From: Roseomonas sp. OT10
GTDB taxonomy: Bacteria > Pseudomonadota > Alphaproteobacteria > Acetobacterales > Acetobacteraceae
NCBI RefSeq assembly: GCF_020991085.1
Contig: NZ_CP087719.1
Location: 2,872,001 to 2,936,000 of the forward strand
Length of the DNA: 64,000 nucleotides
Direction of reading: 5' to 3'
Shown here: piece after piece, positions 56,406 through 64,000 of the stretch
How the letters are laid out: every line of letters begins with the position of its first letter
Position numbering within the stretch: position 1 is the stretch's first letter
Notes under the pieces: model-generated
Databases searched by the model: none
What the model was told of the DNA's origin: nothing
Seen by the model: only the letters and a program-made list of their open reading frames with translations
Program-made: the position numbers and the translations under genes

Positions 56406-57209
56406 CTATTCCGCCGCCAGCAGGGTGGCGGAAGACTGCCTCCCCTGTCGGAACGCCAGGGCCGCCCGCCCGAAATGCTCAAACAAGCGGCGGGACAGCG
56501 GATCCGTCTGCCAATCGTATTCCGGGTGCCATTGCACCCCGATCGCGAAGCCACGGGCCCCCTCGACGCGCGCGGCCTCCACCGTGCCATCCGGCGCCCA
56601 GGCCTCGGCGATCAGCCGGGGGGCGATCCGGGCGATGCCCTGGTTGTGCAGCGAATTGACCGGAACCGAATCCAGCCGCGCATCGAGACCGCTCCAGAGG
56701 CGGGCGAGGTTCGCCTCCGGATCCACCCGGACCGCATGGGCCTTGCCGGTCCGCACGCCGGCCAGCGCCTGGTCGGAGGGAGTCGAATGGTCCATCCGGC
56801 CCGGCAGGTCCTGGATGCGCTGATCGAGGGTCCCGCCGAGCGCGACGTTCAGCTCCTGGAAGCCGCGGCAGATCGCCAGCACCGGCACCCCCGCCTCCAG
56901 GGCGCCGCGGATCAACGGCAGGGTCGTGGCATCCCGGGCGCAATCCTCCGGCGTCCCCTCGCAATGCGGCGGGCCGCCATAGAGGGAGGGCTGCACGTTG
57001 GAGCGCGAGCCGGTCAGCAACACGCCGTCCAGATGCGGCAGCACCGCCGCCACCGCCTCCTCGCCGAAGGCCGGGACCAGCACCGGCACCCCGCCGACGG
57101 GCCCCAGAACGACGGTGGCATAGTGGTCCGAGGCGGCATGGTTCGGCATGCCGAAGATTCCGAAGGGCTTCACGCAGCAGGAGACGCCGATCAGCGGACG
57201 CATGCTCAC
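56406..57209 (-). CDS. Class-I glutamine amidotransferase-like hydrolase (peptidase C26, PuuD-like)
   Basis: 267 residues. Nucleophile Cys in VLAICRGFQELNVALGG, His in GVQWHPEYDW, plus the N-terminal PLIGVSCC and LLTGSRSNVQPSLYGG. This is the gamma-glutamyl-GABA hydrolase (PuuD) family, which frees GABA or similar amines from gamma-glutamyl conjugates; no other putrescine genes are adjacent, so the substrate is inferred only. Start at 57209 (MSMRPLIGV). Confidence 0.88.
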   Translation of the reverse strand: MSMRPLIGVSCCVKPFGIFGMPNHAASDHYATVVLGPVGGVPVLVPAFGEEAVAAVLPHLDGVLLTGSRSNVQPSLYGGPPHCEGTPEDCARDATTLPLIRGALEAGVPVLAICRGFQELNVALGGTLDQRIQDLPGRMDHSTPSDQALAGVRTGKAHAVRVDPEANLARLWSGLDARLDSVPVNSLHNQGIARIAPRLIAEAWAPDGTVEAARVEGARGFAIGVQWHPEYDWQTDPLSRRLFEHFGRAALAFRQGRQSSATLLAAE

Positions 57210-57302
57210 CTCAGACCTCGCAGCAGGTTTGCCGGCACAGTGTGACAGCAGGATGGCAACGGCAGGCAGGCAATCCGCGTGCCGCAGCCACGCGGCGCGC
57301 GC

Positions 57303-57965
57303 TCAGCGCCGCTCCCGCTCCCATTCCGGGAAGCGGGGGTCGTTGAAGTCGAAAAGCCGGGGGTCGAGGCGCATGCCCGTCTCGATGGCGGAGAGGGTGA
57401 CCCGGGTCTGCTGCCCCTGTGCATCGACCACCAGCCATTGCCGCAGTTCCATCGGCTCCTCGGCGAAGACCAGGGTCAGCCGCCCCTCGGCGGGGCTGTT
57501 CGTCCGGTGCAGCGTCACGCGCAGGAAGCCGCCGGAGCGCTCCAGCCCCGTGACCGTGACGTCGCCCGACAGGCGCAGGTCCCGCCGCAGCAGGAAGCCC
57601 AGCGGCGTGGAGGAGACGGGCACGATGGAGGGCTGACTGAGCTCCCGGTCGAAATGGTAGAACTGCCCGTCGCTGGCGATCAGCAGCAGCGGCTCCGGCG
57701 GGTCGTAGTCGAAGCGCATCCGCCCCGGCCGCCAGATATAGGCCGTGCCCTGTGCCGTGCCGCCATTCTGCGCCAGTTGCAGGAAGCGCGCCCGCAGCGT
57801 GGTCAGCCCGTTGAAATAGGCCTCGATCTTCCGCAGCTCGGCGGGGCCGGGCCGGGCCCCGGCCGTTTGGGCCGCGGCCGATGCGATCAAGGACGGTGCC
57901 CCCGGGGACAGGACCAGGGGGGCGGCGAGGAGCGGGAGCAGCGAGCGGCGCAACATGCCCCGCAT
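57303..57965 (-). CDS. LolA-like outer-membrane lipoprotein carrier domain protein
   Basis: 220 residues with a signal peptide (about 1-33, ending SAAAQ) and a LolA-type half-barrel: KIEAYFNGLTTLRARFLQLA, GTAYIWRPGRMRFDYDPPEP and LLIASDGQFYHFDRE follow the order of LolA, which carries lipoproteins across the periplasm. It could be LolA itself or a paralog. A shorter start at 57956 is possible. Confidence 0.85.
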   Translation of the reverse strand: MRGMLRRSLLPLLAAPLVLSPGAPSLIASAAAQTAGARPGPAELRKIEAYFNGLTTLRARFLQLAQNGGTAQGTAYIWRPGRMRFDYDPPEPLLLIASDGQFYHFDRELSQPSIVPVSSTPLGFLLRRDLRLSGDVTVTGLERSGGFLRVTLHRTNSPAEGRLTLVFAEEPMELRQWLVVDAQGQQTRVTLSAIETGMRLDPRLFDFNDPRFPEWERERR

Positions 57966-58106
57966 GTGGCGGGACAGGCGGGGCGCGAAAAGGGCCAGCC
58001 CGTCCGATCCCTGCCCCGAGCCCCGCGCGGGTCCCGCCGCCTGCCGCCCCGCCCGCCCGCCCGGCACGGGCCCCGCCGCCCGTGCCGGGGCGGGTGCGGG
58101 CCGGCA

Positions 58107-58514
58107 TCAGACCTCCACCACCCTCCGGCCCACGGGGAAGAGGCTGGCTGCGGCCAGCTTCAGGTGCGCCCAGGCGAAGGGCAGCCCGATGATGGTCAGG
58201 GCGCAGCCCAGGGCCAGGGAGAGATGGGCCAGGCACAGCCAGATCCCCGCGAAGACGAACCACAGCACGTTCGCCACGACGCCCAGCGGCCCCATCCCGA
58301 TGGTGGGGCGGCCGGTGACCTGCGAAACGGGGACGAGCTCCCGGCCGAAGGGCAGGAAGCTGTACTCGGCGATGGTCAGGCAGGCGCGGGCCCAGGGCAG
58401 GCCGACGATGGTCAGCGCCATGATCGCGGCCGCGACCAGCCAGCCCAGCGCCACGACGAAGCCGAGGCCCGGGACGTTCCACAGGATGTTGAGAAGCAGG
58501 GTCATGGCCGTCAT
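58107..58514 (-). CDS. YccF domain inner-membrane protein
   Basis: 135 residues with two copies of the YccF motif (LWNVPGLGFVVALGWLVAAA ... GLPWARACLTIAEYSFLPFGRE; then LWFVFAGIWLCLAHLSL ... GLPFAWAHLKLAAASLFPVG). Four hydrophobic segments. Function unknown in the family. Start could be 58505. Separate from neighbours by 141 bases on its downstream side. Confidence 0.88.
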   Translation of the reverse strand: MTAMTLLLNILWNVPGLGFVVALGWLVAAAIMALTIVGLPWARACLTIAEYSFLPFGRELVPVSQVTGRPTIGMGPLGVVANVLWFVFAGIWLCLAHLSLALGCALTIIGLPFAWAHLKLAAASLFPVGRRVVEV

Positions 58515-58694
58515 CTATGCAGCGACACGGCCGTTTTCCAGGAAATCGTCCGGCCTTTCGCCGCGACGGTCGGAAGGATGGCCGGGCGGACCGGCCTGGG
58601 CCCGGCTGGGCCGGGGGGTCCTTGACGTGGGTCATCTCCGCCCCGGGGCAAATCGGGCATAGGCTGCCCCGGCACGCCGCGGAAAGGAGCCGAG

Positions 58695-59438
58695 ATGCCC
58701 GAGACGGAGCCCGCCCCCGGGGATACCGACGGCGAGGGAACGGGCGCGGCGCCGGTCCGCCTGGTCTTCGACGGGCATGCGCTGGAGGCCGCGCCGGGAA
58801 CCTCGCTGCTCCAGGCCTGGCTCGCCGCCGGGCTGCCGCTGACGGAGAATGCGGGCTGCCTCGGCCAGGGGGTGTGCGGCGCCTGCCGCGTGCTGGTGCG
58901 CCGCCCGGGCGAGCGGCTGGCCGGCACCGCGCTGGCCTGCGAGGTGCCGGTGGCGGAGGGGATGCAGGTGGCCTTCCTCGACCACTTCCCCGCCACCCGG
59001 CCGCACCCCTACGACCTGCGCGCGCTGACCGACAGTTGGACGGCGCTGGACCAGATCGACGCCGTCTTCCCCGAGGCGAAGCACTGCCGACACTGCGGCG
59101 GCTGCGACCGTGCCTGCCCCAAGGGGATCGAGGTGCAGCGCATGGTCAACCTCGCCGCCGCCGGGCAGGCCTTCGCCGCCGCCGAGCTGTTCGACCATTG
59201 TGTGCTTTGCAACCTCTGCGTCGCCGCCTGCCCGGAGCATATCGACCCCGCGCATCTGGGCCAGTTCGTGCGGCGGATGAGCGCCTCGCTGACGCTGCGG
59301 CCCTCCGACCTGATCCTGCGCCTGCGCGAGATCGGCGAGGGCCGGCAGCCGATCGACCCGGACGCACCCGGTGCCAACCCACCCGGCGCCAACCCGTCCG
59401 GCGCCAACCCGCCCGCGCAGGCCGGGGCCGCGCCGTGA
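58695..59438 (+). CDS. Iron-sulfur subunit: plant-type [2Fe-2S] plus two [4Fe-4S] ferredoxin-like motifs (FrdB/SdhB-like)
   Basis: 247 residues. Cys 55, 61, 64 and 82 form a plant-type [2Fe-2S] site; Cys 131, 134, 137, 141 and Cys 169, 172, 175, 179 form two CxxCxxCxxxCP cubane sites. This is the layout of succinate dehydrogenase/fumarate reductase iron-sulfur proteins, but the third site is CxxCxxCxxxCP rather than a 3Fe-4S type. The C-terminus has a short repeat (GANPPGANPSGANPP). GTGA overlap with the flavoprotein gene. Proposed to pass electrons between the NuoF-like and flavoprotein subunits. Confidence 0.85.
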   Translation: MPETEPAPGDTDGEGTGAAPVRLVFDGHALEAAPGTSLLQAWLAAGLPLTENAGCLGQGVCGACRVLVRRPGERLAGTALACEVPVAEGMQVAFLDHFPATRPHPYDLRALTDSWTALDQIDAVFPEAKHCRHCGGCDRACPKGIEVQRMVNLAAAGQAFAAAELFDHCVLCNLCVAACPEHIDPAHLGQFVRRMSASLTLRPSDLILRLREIGEGRQPIDPDAPGANPPGANPSGANPPAQAGAAP

Positions 59439-61057
59439 GCCCCGCCGGCATCCCCCATGCCCGGGCGCTGGCCGCCTGGCGCGCCGCCGCCCCCGCGCCG
59501 GAGCATCCGCTGGACCTGCCCGTTCCCGAGCTGCTGCGGGGCTTCCACCCCGACCATACGCCCGGCGCGATGGAGACGCTGCGCGTGGGCGTCAGCGCCG
59601 GCGCCCCCTGCCCTGCCGCGCTGGCCGAACTCCTGCAATCCGACGCCCTGCTGGAGGACGAGGACATCGCCGGCGCGCCGATCCTCGACACCGACGTGCT
59701 GGTGCTCGGCGGCGGCGGCGCGGGCTGCGTCGCGGCGCTGACGGCGGCGCGGGCGGGGGCGCGGGTGCTGCTCGCGACCAAGCTGCGGATCGGCGACAGC
59801 AACACGGTGATGGCCGAGGGCGGCATCCAGGCCGCGGTCGGCCCCGAGGACAGCCTGCAACGCCATTTCGAGGACACGCTGCGCGCCGGCCACTTCGCCG
59901 CCGACAAGGTGCTGGTCGCGGCGCTGGTCGGCGACGGGCCGGAGGTGATCCGCTGGCTGATCCAGGAGGGGATGAGCTTCGACCTCGCTCCCGGGGGCGA
60001 CCGCATCGGCGGCACGCTGCTGCGCAAGACCCCCGGCGGCGCCACCGCCGCGCGGCTGCTCTCCTACCGCGACTTCACCGGGCTGGAGCTGATGCGGGCG
60101 CTGCGCGAGGCGACGCTGCTGCAGCCCGGCATCACCCTGCTCGACCGCCACCCGGCGCTGGAGTTGCTGACGGACGACCGCGGCCGCTGCGCCGGGGCGG
60201 CGTTGCAGGACCTCGCGCACGGGCGGGTGGTGCTGGCCCGCGCGGGCGCGACGGTGCTGGCCACCGGCGGCGCCGGGCGGCTGCACCTGGCGGGCTTCCC
60301 CACCTCCAACCACTACGGCGCCACGGCGGACGGGCTGGTGCTGGCCTATCGCCTGGGCGCCGTGCTGCGCGAGGCGGAGAGCTTCCAGTTCCACCCCACC
60401 GGCATCGCCTGGCCGCGCTTCCTGGAAGGCCAGCTCGTCAGCGAGGCGGCGCGCTCCTCCGGCGCCTTCCTGGTCAACGGGCTGGGCCGGCGCTTCGTGG
60501 AGGAGCTGAAGCCGCGCGACGTCGTGGCCTCCGCCATCCTGCGCGAGATCGCCGAGGGGCGCGGGGTGGTGCGCGACGGGCAGGCGGGCGTCTTCCTCGA
60601 CACCCCCTCGCTGGAGCAGGCGAAGCCCGGCATCCTGCACAAGGGGCTGGTGACGCTCTCCCACCTCGCCCACCGCGCCGGCTTCGACCCGGCGGCGGAG
60701 CCCTTCCTGATCCGCCCCACGCTGCACTACCAGAATGGCGGCGTGGCGATCGACCCGGCGGGGCGGACGGGCGTGCCCGGGCTGCTCGCGGCCGGCGAGG
60801 TCACGGGCGGGCTGCACGGGAAGAACCGCATGATGGGCAACGCCCTGCTGGAGCTGTGCGTCTTCGGCCGGCGCGCCGGGGCCGCGGCGGCGGCCGATTC
60901 CCGCGCCGAGCGGCCACGCAACGTCGGGCTGACGCACCTCGCCGACTGGCGCCGGGCGCTGATCGCGCAAGGGCTGCCGCTGGAGCGGAAGGCGCCGATG
61001 CTCTTCCCGCCCTACGGCAACTACGACGCCGCCACCGCGCGGAGGCGGGCGGCATGA
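59435..61057 (+). CDS. FAD-binding fumarate reductase/succinate dehydrogenase-like flavoprotein
   Basis: 540 residues. After an unusual N-terminal region of about 84 residues comes the FAD motif VLGGGGAGCVAAL (92-97 GGGGAG) and SNTVMAEGGIQAAVG, where Asn 123 stands at the place of the His that binds FAD covalently in FrdA/SdhA; FAD is therefore probably noncovalent. Substrate-side residues are kept: FQFHPTGI (His 320), SEAARSSGAFLVNG, HYQNGGVAI (His 431) and GKNRMMGNALLEL. L-aspartate oxidase is an alternative, but the partner subunits argue for a reductase complex. ATGA overlap with the next gene. Confidence 0.85.
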   Translation: MSPAGIPHARALAAWRAAAPAPEHPLDLPVPELLRGFHPDHTPGAMETLRVGVSAGAPCPAALAELLQSDALLEDEDIAGAPILDTDVLVLGGGGAGCVAALTAARAGARVLLATKLRIGDSNTVMAEGGIQAAVGPEDSLQRHFEDTLRAGHFAADKVLVAALVGDGPEVIRWLIQEGMSFDLAPGGDRIGGTLLRKTPGGATAARLLSYRDFTGLELMRALREATLLQPGITLLDRHPALELLTDDRGRCAGAALQDLAHGRVVLARAGATVLATGGAGRLHLAGFPTSNHYGATADGLVLAYRLGAVLREAESFQFHPTGIAWPRFLEGQLVSEAARSSGAFLVNGLGRRFVEELKPRDVVASAILREIAEGRGVVRDGQAGVFLDTPSLEQAKPGILHKGLVTLSHLAHRAGFDPAAEPFLIRPTLHYQNGGVAIDPAGRTGVPGLLAAGEVTGGLHGKNRMMGNALLELCVFGRRAGAAAAADSRAERPRNVGLTHLADWRRALIAQGLPLERKAPMLFPPYGNYDAATARRRAA

Positions 61058-62328
61058 CGGCGGAGTCCCACGTCCCGCTCGACGGTCCCGTGCTGACCGC
61101 CCGCGCCGTCCGGGTGGGGCCCGACCTCGGCGCCTGGGAGGCCACCGGCGGCGGCAAGGGGCTGCGCCACGCCCTGGCCGACCGCGACGCCATCCTGCCC
61201 GTGCTGGAGGCGGCCGGGCTGCGCGGCCTGGGCGGCGCGGGCTTCCCCACCCACCGGAAATGGGCCGCCGTGGCGGCGCAGCCGGCACCCGCCGGCGGCA
61301 AGTGGGTGGTGGTGAACGGCAACGAGGACGAGCCCGGCACCTTCAAGGACCGCTTCCTGCTGTCCGAGACGCCGCACCAGGTGATCGAGGGGGCGCTGAT
61401 CGGCGCGCTGGCGGTGGGTGCCGTCAACGTCGCGCTCTACGTGAACCCGCGCGAGGGCGCCTCGGTCCGCGTGCTGCACGCCGCCGTCGCCGCCTGGGAC
61501 GGCACGCCGCTGCTCGCCGAACTCTCCGGCGCGCTGGGCGCCCCCATCTCGCTGCGCGTGGTGGAAGGCTCCGGCCTCTACGTGGGGGGCGAGGAGACGG
61601 CCGCCATCGCCAGCGTGATGGGCGGCTTCCCCTTCCCCTCGCTCAAGCCCCCCTTCCCGGCCGAGCAGGGGGTGGACGGCGCCCCCACCCTGCTGAACAA
61701 CGTCGAGACCTTCGCCCATGCCGGGCACATCCTGCGCCACGGCGCGGAGTGGTACCGGGCGCTGGGGCGCAACGGCGCGCCGGGGACGAAGCTCTTCTCC
61801 CTGTCCGGCGACGTGATGCGCCCCGGCCTCTACGAGCTGCCGATGGGCACGCCGCTGCGCGAGCTGGTCTTCGACTGCGGCGGCGGCGTGCTGGCGGGGC
61901 GGCCGTTCAAGGCGGTCTTCACCGGCGGGCCGTCCAACACGCTGCTGACGGCGGCCGACCTCGACGTGCCGCTGGATTTCGACAGCGTGCGCGCCCAGGG
62001 CTCGCGGCTCGGCACGGGGGCGATGATCGTCGTCGGCGAGGGCACCAGCATCCTGCGCAAGACGGCCGAATACGTCGCCTTCTTCGCCGCGAATTCCTGC
62101 GGCCAGTGCCCGCCCTGCAAGGTCGGCACCCGCCAGGTCTCCCGCATCCTGGAGCGCATCGAGGGCGGCAGCGGAAGGCCCGGCGACCTGGAGGCGCTGG
62201 AGAACCTGACCCGGCTCCTCCCCGGCTCCGGCCGCTGCGGCCTGGTGGACGGGGCGGCGACCGTGCTGGCCAGCTCGCTGCGCACCTTCCGCGGCGAGTA
62301 CGAGCGGGCCGTGGGTCGGGACGGGTAG
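61054..62328 (+). CDS. NuoF-like NADH-binding FMN/Fe-S subunit
   Basis: 424 residues of the complex I 51-kDa family. The FMN/NADH part has GLGGAGFPTHRKW (residues 59-70), GNEDEPGTFKDR, GEETAAIASVMGG and LLNNVETFA. A [4Fe-4S] site is at Cys 349, 352, 355 (SCGQCPPCKVG) and Cys 395 (GRCGL). No NuoE-type [2Fe-2S] partner is next to it. It overlaps the flavoprotein gene by four bases. Likely oxidises NADH (or reduces NAD+) for the linked flavoprotein. Confidence 0.87.
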   Translation: MTAESHVPLDGPVLTARAVRVGPDLGAWEATGGGKGLRHALADRDAILPVLEAAGLRGLGGAGFPTHRKWAAVAAQPAPAGGKWVVVNGNEDEPGTFKDRFLLSETPHQVIEGALIGALAVGAVNVALYVNPREGASVRVLHAAVAAWDGTPLLAELSGALGAPISLRVVEGSGLYVGGEETAAIASVMGGFPFPSLKPPFPAEQGVDGAPTLLNNVETFAHAGHILRHGAEWYRALGRNGAPGTKLFSLSGDVMRPGLYELPMGTPLRELVFDCGGGVLAGRPFKAVFTGGPSNTLLTAADLDVPLDFDSVRAQGSRLGTGAMIVVGEGTSILRKTAEYVAFFAANSCGQCPPCKVGTRQVSRILERIEGGSGRPGDLEALENLTRLLPGSGRCGLVDGAATVLASSLRTFRGEYERAVGRDG

Positions 62329-62348
62329 GCGGGCCCCCGTCGCGTCCG

Positions 62349-62978
62349 TCAGAAGCTCGGCTGGATGACCCGCGTGCCCTCGGTGATCGGGTTGGGCGCG
62401 GCGGGAACCACCCAGCCGTCGCCGGCATCGAGGCGGCGGACCTCCTGGTTCAGCGCCCCCAGCGCAAGCTCCCCCATCGGCAGCGGGCCGGGCGAGGCCA
62501 GCCGCTCCAGCGTCCGCTGCCCGCCGAAGCGGAAGCTGCGCTCGTCCAGCGCCCCCGCTGCCGCCGCGCGGTCGCCGCGGCCCAGCGCCGCCGCGGCGCG
62601 GGCCAGCGCGGCCGCGGCCTCCGTCGCGCTCATGCCGGGCATCTGGCCGGTGACGTCGCGCATCTCCTCCCGGGCGGCGAGCACCCGGCTGCGCAGCCCC
62701 TCGGCCAGCGGGTCCCAGCGCGGATTGGCCTGGATGTCCGCCCCCAGCCATTCCAGCAGGGCGGCGGCCCGCGCGGTGGCGGCCGGGTTGCCCTCCAGCC
62801 CGCGGCCATTGTCGCGGTAGGTCTCCGCCAGTTCCGCGATGGCCTGGCGGGCCGGGTCGGGACCGGGGATCAGGCCGGGCGGGGGAGAGACGGGAGCGCG
62901 GGGGGTGCGGACCTGCTCACGCAACGGGGCGCAGGCGGGAAGCAGCGCGGGGGAGAGAAGCAGGGCGCGTCGGCGCAT
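62349..62978 (-). CDS. Lipoprotein, hypothetical (paralog of the next gene)
   Basis: 209 residues: signal with lipobox (LLPAC, Cys 16), Pro-rich spacer, then a helical domain (ATARAAALLEWLGADIQANP; AATEAAAALARAAAALGRGD-like helices; QRTLERLASPGP). The same helix order appears in the gene at 62989-63546, with ten bases between the two, so they arose by duplication. No family recognised. Convergent with the NuoF-like gene. Confidence 0.68.
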   Translation of the reverse strand: MRRRALLLSPALLPACAPLREQVRTPRAPVSPPPGLIPGPDPARQAIAELAETYRDNGRGLEGNPAATARAAALLEWLGADIQANPRWDPLAEGLRSRVLAAREEMRDVTGQMPGMSATEAAAALARAAAALGRGDRAAAAGALDERSFRFGGQRTLERLASPGPLPMGELALGALNQEVRRLDAGDGWVVPAAPNPITEGTRVIQPSF

Positions 62979-62988
62979 GGCGGTTCCG

Positions 62989-63546
62989 TCACTGGCGGCC
63001 GAGGGCCAAGGGGATGTCGTCGTCGCGGCCGAATTCCAGGTCCCGCCGCGCCCGTTGCAGGGCGGTGTTCGCCTGCGGCAGGCGCGGCAGCGCCGCGAGC
63101 CGGTCCAGCGTATCCGGCGCGAAGTCCGGCGGCGAGAGGGCGGAGCGCGCCGCGGCGGGGTCGCCCGCGCGCAACGCGCCGGCGGCGTTCACCAGCCCGT
63201 CCACCACGGGTTGGGTCGGGGCGGCGCGGCGGATGCCCAGGGCCCCGCGGACCTCGCTGCGCGCCGCCTGGAGCGCCGGGGCGGTGACGGAGGAGAAGTT
63301 CTGGAACATCAGCGCCCGCGGCACCTCGGCCGCCAGCCATTCCAGCCGCGCGACGGCGATGGCGGCCTCGGCCGGATCGCCGGCCAGCGCCGCAGGATGG
63401 GCGAAGGCCGTCGCGGCGCCCTGGATGATGTTGGTGGCCCCCGCCGCAGCCGGGCCCTCGGTCAGGGCGGCGGCGGCGAAGGTCTCGGGCTCCGGCGCCG
63501 CGCAGGCCAGGAGGGGCAGCAGCAGGGCAAGCTGGGTGGCGCGCAT
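62989..63546 (-). CDS. Lipoprotein, hypothetical (paralog of the previous gene)
   Basis: 185 residues with a signal and lipobox (LPLLAC, Cys 15). The helical segments AAIAVARLEWLAAEVPRALM, ALRAGDPAAARSALSPPDF and LPQANTALQRARRDLEFG correspond in order to those of the neighbouring lipoprotein. It lacks a recognised family. Upstream on the same strand of its paralog, so probably one transcript. Confidence 0.68.
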   Translation of the reverse strand: MRATQLALLLPLLACAAPEPETFAAAALTEGPAAAGATNIIQGAATAFAHPAALAGDPAEAAIAVARLEWLAAEVPRALMFQNFSSVTAPALQAARSEVRGALGIRRAAPTQPVVDGLVNAAGALRAGDPAAARSALSPPDFAPDTLDRLAALPRLPQANTALQRARRDLEFGRDDDIPLALGRQ

Positions 63547-63622
63547 GGTCCGTCCTCGTCCCGGGCCGTGCGTCGGGCCGGCCGCCGTCGCAGATGGGGC
63601 GGCGGCGGCCGGCGGGAAGCGG

Positions 63623-64000
63623 TCAGGCGGCGCGGTTGAGGCGCGCCTGCACGTCCACGCCCAGCATCAGGCCGAGATTCTGCACCGCGGCCCCCGAGGC
63701 ACCCTTGCCGAGGTTGTCCAGCCGGGCGACCAGCACGGCATGGCGGCGCGCCGCGTTGCCGAAGACGCGGAGTTCGAGGGCGTTGGTGTCGTTCAGCGCC
63801 TCCGCCTCGATCTTGCCGTTGGCCTCGGCGGGCAGCACGCGCACCCAGGCCGAACCGGCGTAGCGCGCCTCCAGCGCCTGGCGCAGCGTCTCCAGCGACG
63901 GATTGCCCGGCAGCGCGTCCAGGTGCAGCGGGATGGAGACGAGCATGCCCTGGCGGAAATGCCCCACGCTGGGCACGAAGATCGGGCGCCGGGTCAGGCC
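63623..64000 (-). CDS. argC: N-acetyl-gamma-glutamyl-phosphate reductase, C-terminal part (start outside window)
   Basis: The frame is open to the end of the window; at least 125 C-terminal residues are seen. FVPSVGHFRQGMLVSIPLHLD and the ending ALVARLDNLGKGASGAAVQN-like region (DNLGKGASGAAVQNLGLMLG) are typical of ArgC, the third enzyme of arginine biosynthesis. The catalytic Cys lies in the missing N-terminal part. It is not adjacent to argD/argF here. Confidence 0.92.
   Translation of the reverse strand, partial: GLTRRPIFVPSVGHFRQGMLVSIPLHLDALPGNPSLETLRQALEARYAGSAWVRVLPAEANGKIEAEALNDTNALELRVFGNAARRHAVLVARLDNLGKGASGAAVQNLGLMLGVDVQARLNRAA

Overview
The window is GC-rich (about 70% by eye), densely packed chromosomal DNA that looks like an alphaproteobacterium of the Acetobacteraceae, probably Roseomonas or a close relative. 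Reasons: an atpAGDC block of alphaproteobacterial type, an ArsR-methyltransferase fusion next to metH (SahR type), TctC and TAXI-TRAP substrate-binding proteins, many GTG starts and 4-base ATGA/GTGA gene overlaps, and a cobalamin salvage block. The genus is inferred from gene content only. No tRNA, rRNA, CRISPR array or prophage was seen. One insertion sequence is present.

Layout. 1-4245: end of the F1 ATP synthase operon (atpA partial, atpG, atpD, atpC) closed by a clear terminator. 4417-8583: ferritin-like diiron protein, GH10 xylanase, a BKACE (DUF849) enzyme with a small membrane protein, and a TctC-type binding protein. 8742-15487: cobalamin genes cobU-cobO-cobQ (minus strand), a divergent CobC-like phosphatase, ExoD-like protein, and an overlapping CDF-TonB-PduO operon. 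15581-20504: metH and its SahR-like regulator, with a 22-bp palindromic operator and a divergent small CobW-like CxCC protein. 20542-25334: serine hydrolase, GNAT acetyltransferase, amidase and a phytase-like esterase. 25471-26872: a complete IS256-family element with a 9-bp target duplication that cut the tail off a small lipoprotein gene. 27083-31689: small lipoproteins, RidA, an orphan protein, Hsp33 and a UbiH/UbiM-like hydroxylase. 31736-33891: argF and argD. 34104-38710: two proteins sharing an unusual NPPGT repeat, RecX, AzlCD, MgsA and an EamA transporter. 38858-45819: bestrophin, TAXI-TRAP transporter, DinB protein, patatin and a GST preceded by a 14-bp tandem repeat. 46190-57209: TypA, adenosine kinase, bactofilin, universal stress protein, Nfu, ExoIII, FAH family enzyme and a class-I amidotransferase. 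57303-62328: LolA-like protein, YccF, and a three-gene cluster encoding an iron-sulfur protein, a fumarate-reductase-like flavoprotein and a NuoF-like subunit. 62349-64000: two paralogous lipoproteins and the end of argC.

Functional links. Cobalamin salvage (cobU, cobO, cobQ, cobC-like, PduO) would supply the B12-dependent MetH. SahR-like regulator, MetH and adenosine kinase all belong to the methionine/S-adenosylhomocysteine cycle. The most intriguing locus is 58695-62328: its domain order suggests a soluble NAD(H)-linked fumarate-reductase-like complex with no membrane anchor or quinone site. Other notable items are the 14-bp repeat containing the GST ribosome site, the NPPGT repeat family, the standalone CobW-like CxCC protein, and a structured untranslated region near 56.1-56.3 kb.
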